35,950 bases of DNA from Actinomadura alba (GTDB lineage Bacteria > Actinomycetota > Actinomycetes > Streptosporangiales > Streptosporangiaceae). Under the pieces are notes generated by a model. The model did no database searches. It was not told where the DNA came from and saw nothing but the letters and a program-made list of their open reading frames with translations. Location: assembly GCF_014323705.1 (NCBI RefSeq), contig NZ_JABVEC010000053.1, positions 1 to 35,950 on the forward strand. Reading direction: 5' to 3'. How positions within the stretch are numbered: the first letter of the stretch is position 1; the number at the start of each line of letters is the position of its first letter. The position numbers and the translations under genes were made by a program. Of the stretch, positions 33,320 to 35,950 are shown in pieces.

Positions 33320-35905
33320 ATGCGGCGACCCCGCTTTGGACGCGCGAAGATACCGTTCGCGGCCGTCCTCACCGCAGCTCTCGTCCCCGTCCTCGGCTTC
33401 TCGGGCAGCGCCACGGCCACCTCCAGGAACGTGCCGACGCCCGCGTCGGTGATCGGCTGGGAGCCGTGCGCCGACTACAAACTCGCGACCTACGAACAGG
33501 TCGCCGACTACTACCGCAGGCTCGACAAGGCCAGCGACCGGATGAAGCTGGTCGAGATCGGCAAGACGGAGTTCGGCCGCACCCAGCTGATGGCGATCAT
33601 CTCCTCTGAGCGCAACCTCGAGACGAAGAACCTGGAACGGTACAAGCAGATCTCCGCCAGGCTCTCGAACGCGCGGGACCTCACCGAAGGGCAGGCCCGC
33701 ACCCTCGCCGCCGACGGCAAGACCATCGCCTGGGTGGACTTCGGCATCCACTCCACCGAGGTGGCCAGTTCCCAGACCGCGCCGCTGTTCGCCTACCGCC
33801 TGGTCAGCGACGAGTCGCAGAAGGCCAAGCGGATCCGCGACGACGTCGTCACGCTCGTCGTGCCCAACATGAACCCTGACGGCACCACCGCGGTCGCCGA
33901 CTGGTACATGCAGAACCTCGGCACGCCGTACCGCGACACCACCTATCCGTGGCTGTACCAGAAGTACGCGGGGCACGACGACAACCGCGACTGGTACATG
34001 TACAACCTCGCCGAGACCCGCAACATCGGCAACCAGCTGTACCACGAGTGGTTCCCGCAGCTGATCCACAACACCCACCAAGTGGCGGCCTTCCCAGCGC
34101 GGATCTTCGTACCGCCGTTCAAGGATCCGACCAACCCGAACATCCCGCCGGAGGTCACCCGCGGGGTCAACCTCGTCGGCTCGGCGATGACCCAGCAGCT
34201 CGACTTCGAGGGCAAGACCGGTGCCGTGTCCCGGCAGCAGTACGACGCATGGTGGAACGGCGGCATGCGCTCGGTACCGCAGTACCACAACATGATCGGC
34301 ATGCTCACCGAGACCGCGCACGCCTCGGCGACCCCCGCGACCTATGACAAGTCGACCTTCCCGAAGACGTTCGCCGACGGGACCTCGACCTCCGAGCCCT
34401 CGACCTTCTACCCCAGCCCCTACCAGGGCGGCGAGTGGCACCTGCGGGACAGCTGCGAGTACATCAACACCGCGTCCATGGCGATGCTCGACATCGCAAG
34501 CGAGAAGCGCCAGGACTGGCTGTACGGCGGGTACCTGACCGGGCAGCGGCAGATCAAGGCCGGCGGCACGGAGACCTACGTCGTCCCGGCGAACCAGGCC
34601 GACTTCCCGACGGCCGTCAAAATGATCAATGCCCTGCGTTGGGAGGGCATCGAGATCGAGCAGGCCAAGGCGGGGTTCACCGTCGGCACGAAGACCTACC
34701 CGGCGGGCAGCTTCATCATCCGCGCCGCCCAGGCGTACCGGCCCGCGGTCGTCGACCTGCTGAACCCGCAGGTCTACCCGGACCGTCGGCAGTACCCGGG
34801 CGGGCCGCCGGAACGCCCGTACGACATCGCCGGGTGGACCCTGCCGATGCAGATGGGCGTGGCGGTCGACAAGCACAGCGAGGCGTTCCAGGCGTCCACG
34901 ACCCCCGTGACCTGGGCGAAGCCGCCGGCGGGAGCCGTGGAGGGCGGACCGAAGTACGCCTTCGCCCTGGACCCCCGGGTCAATGACAGCACCACAGCCG
35001 TCAACGGCCTCCTCGCCGCCGGCCAGAGCGTCCAGCGGGCCACCACGGCGGTGAAGACCCGTACCGGCGAGCTGCCGGCCGGTGCGTACCTCGTGAGCCC
35101 GAGCGCCGCGAGCAAGCTGACCGAGCCGGCGAACCGGCTCGGGCTGAAGGTCTCGGCCGTGGACGCCGCGCCGGCGAAGGTCGCCACGCTCAAGGCCCCG
35201 CGCATCGGCCTCTACAAGGCGGTGGGCGGCAACGCCGACGAGGGCTGGACGCGCTACATCCTCGAGCGCTTCGGCTTCGGTTTCGGCTCACTGCCGGACG
35301 CGGAGATCCGTAAGGGCGACCTGCGGTCGAAGTACGACGTCATCGTGCTGCCGGATGCGAGCTACGCCACCATGCGCGACGGCAAGCGGGCCGGCTCCTA
35401 CCCCGAGGAGCTGACCGGCGGCATGACCGCGGCGGGCGTGGGCAACCTGAAGAAGTTCGTCGAGGACGGCGGCACGCTGGTCACGTTGAACGACGCGGCC
35501 GAGCTGCCGGTCAAGGCGTTCGATCTTCCCGTCACCGATGTGACGGCGGGCGTGGCCTCGGACAAGCTCTTCGTGCCCGGGTCGATCCTGAGGTCCACGG
35601 TCGACACCACCGATCCGCTGGCGTACGGCATGTCGGAGGAGTTCTCGGCGTTCGCCTCCTCCAGTCCCGCGTTCACCGTCACCGGCGACGGTGTCCGGAC
35701 CGTCGGCAAGTACCCCGGCTCGGGTCTGCTGAAGAGCGGCTGGCTGCTCGGCGAAGACCTCATCGCGGGCCGGGCGAACGTGCTCGACGCCAAGGTGGGC
35801 GAGGGCGACGTGGCGATCCTGGGCTTCAAGCCGCAGCACCGGGCCCAGTCGCACGGCACCTACCGGCTGCTGTTCAACGCCCTCTACCTGGGCACGACCG
35901 GCTGA
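33320..35905 (+). CDS. Secreted M14-family zinc carboxypeptidase
   Basis: An 861-aa secreted metallocarboxypeptidase. A Sec signal peptide (IPFAAVLTAALVPVLGFSGS) ends near ATA at residue 34. The M14 domain (about 55-400) has the zinc-binding H144-x-x-E147 in FGIHSTEVAS, the NMNPDG and DDNRDWYMYN segments, and a third ligand candidate in LIHNTHQV. The C-terminal 430 residues contain a beta region and a glutamine-amidotransferase-like fold (PRIGLYKAVGGNADEGWTRY, DVIVLPDASY, VEDGGTLVTLN), as in other large actinomycete M14 proteins. GGAAGGAG lies just upstream of ATG 33320. It is followed 5 nt after the stop by a 16-bp terminator stem. Confidence 0.92.
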   Translation: MRRPRFGRAKIPFAAVLTAALVPVLGFSGSATATSRNVPTPASVIGWEPCADYKLATYEQVADYYRRLDKASDRMKLVEIGKTEFGRTQLMAIISSERNLETKNLERYKQISARLSNARDLTEGQARTLAADGKTIAWVDFGIHSTEVASSQTAPLFAYRLVSDESQKAKRIRDDVVTLVVPNMNPDGTTAVADWYMQNLGTPYRDTTYPWLYQKYAGHDDNRDWYMYNLAETRNIGNQLYHEWFPQLIHNTHQVAAFPARIFVPPFKDPTNPNIPPEVTRGVNLVGSAMTQQLDFEGKTGAVSRQQYDAWWNGGMRSVPQYHNMIGMLTETAHASATPATYDKSTFPKTFADGTSTSEPSTFYPSPYQGGEWHLRDSCEYINTASMAMLDIASEKRQDWLYGGYLTGQRQIKAGGTETYVVPANQADFPTAVKMINALRWEGIEIEQAKAGFTVGTKTYPAGSFIIRAAQAYRPAVVDLLNPQVYPDRRQYPGGPPERPYDIAGWTLPMQMGVAVDKHSEAFQASTTPVTWAKPPAGAVEGGPKYAFALDPRVNDSTTAVNGLLAAGQSVQRATTAVKTRTGELPAGAYLVSPSAASKLTEPANRLGLKVSAVDAAPAKVATLKAPRIGLYKAVGGNADEGWTRYILERFGFGFGSLPDAEIRKGDLRSKYDVIVLPDASYATMRDGKRAGSYPEELTGGMTAAGVGNLKKFVEDGGTLVTLNDAAELPVKAFDLPVTDVTAGVASDKLFVPGSILRSTVDTTDPLAYGMSEEFSAFASSSPAFTVTGDGVRTVGKYPGSGLLKSGWLLGEDLIAGRANVLDAKVGEGDVAILGFKPQHRAQSHGTYRLLFNALYLGTTG

Positions 35906-35910
35906 CCGGA

Positions 35911-35946
35911 CGGCGGGTCCGTCACCGGGCGGTGACGGACCCGCCG
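35911..35946 (+). terminator. Terminator of the M14 carboxypeptidase gene
   Basis: Perfect 16-bp stem, CGGCGGGTCCGTCACC at 35911-35926 with 35931-35946, and a 4-nt GGGC loop. There is no U-tract within the window, as is usual in GC-rich actinomycetes. Confidence 0.9.
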
Positions 35947-35950
35947 AGTC

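Noticed and set aside
33296..34876. 526-aa open frame antisense to the M14 carboxypeptidase
   Set aside because: A shadow of a clearly coding strand; no start signal or domain.

Overview
The window is about 36 kb of very GC-rich DNA with strong GC bias at third codon positions, many GTG starts, GGAG-type ribosome binding sites and Tat or lipoprotein signals. It is chromosomal DNA of a filamentous actinomycete. The gene set (a CebR/CelR-type cellobiose operon, XRE regulator plus ATP-binding protein pairs, large secreted S8 and M14 peptidases) fits Streptosporangiales or Streptomycetales. The genus cannot be named from the sequence alone. No rRNA, tRNA, CRISPR array, transposase or phage gene was seen.

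Region 1 (1-13.2 kb) is for carbohydrate use. A GH13 alpha-glucosidase, a LacI-type regulator and a DUF4032 kinase-like protein run on the + strand and end in a terminator shared with the convergent cellobiose operon. That operon reads on the - strand as cebE-cebF-cebG-bglC-cebR (binding lipoprotein, two permeases, GH1 beta-glucosidase, LacI repressor). A perfect CebR box, TGGGAGCGCTCCCA, lies in its promoter. The ATPase is not encoded here, as is usual where MsiK is shared. A GH2 beta-mannosidase is divergent from it, and just upstream sit what look like the scars of a deleted sugar ABC transporter.

Region 2 (13.2-23.7 kb) is mixed: an unknown 152-aa protein, a divergent XRE regulator and HATPase (anti-sigma-like) protein, a very short ORF with a near-perfect Shine-Dalgarno, a two-S1-domain protein, a COG4705-type membrane protein flanked by 24-bp direct repeats, a 1191-aa secreted subtilase, and a second HATPase protein. 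An 868-bp stretch without a convincing gene follows, and it carries an orphan CebR box.

Region 3 (23.7-30.6 kb) has a ROK regulator divergent from a Gfo/Idh/MocA oxidoreductase and a sugar-binding lipoprotein with no permease genes, sharing one operator-like palindrome. Next come a Tat-exported PhoD-like phosphatase, a Tat-exported protein with a rhamnogalacturonan-lyase-like domain, and a 5'-truncated MMPL transporter fragment.

Region 4 (30.6-36 kb) has citrate synthase behind a promoter whose predicted start site lies in a perfect 14-bp palindrome, a convergent winged-helix (HTH_42) protein, and a large secreted M14 zinc carboxypeptidase ending in a 16-bp terminator stem.

Three separate sugar regulators (two LacI, one ROK) sit beside their likely targets, and several loci look partly deleted (two ABC transporters, one MMPL gene, one orphan operator). 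I see no clear multi-gene novel defence or biosynthetic system. The most unusual signals are the orphan CebR box, the transporter scar, the 24-bp repeats around the membrane gene, and the tiny ORF at 15551.
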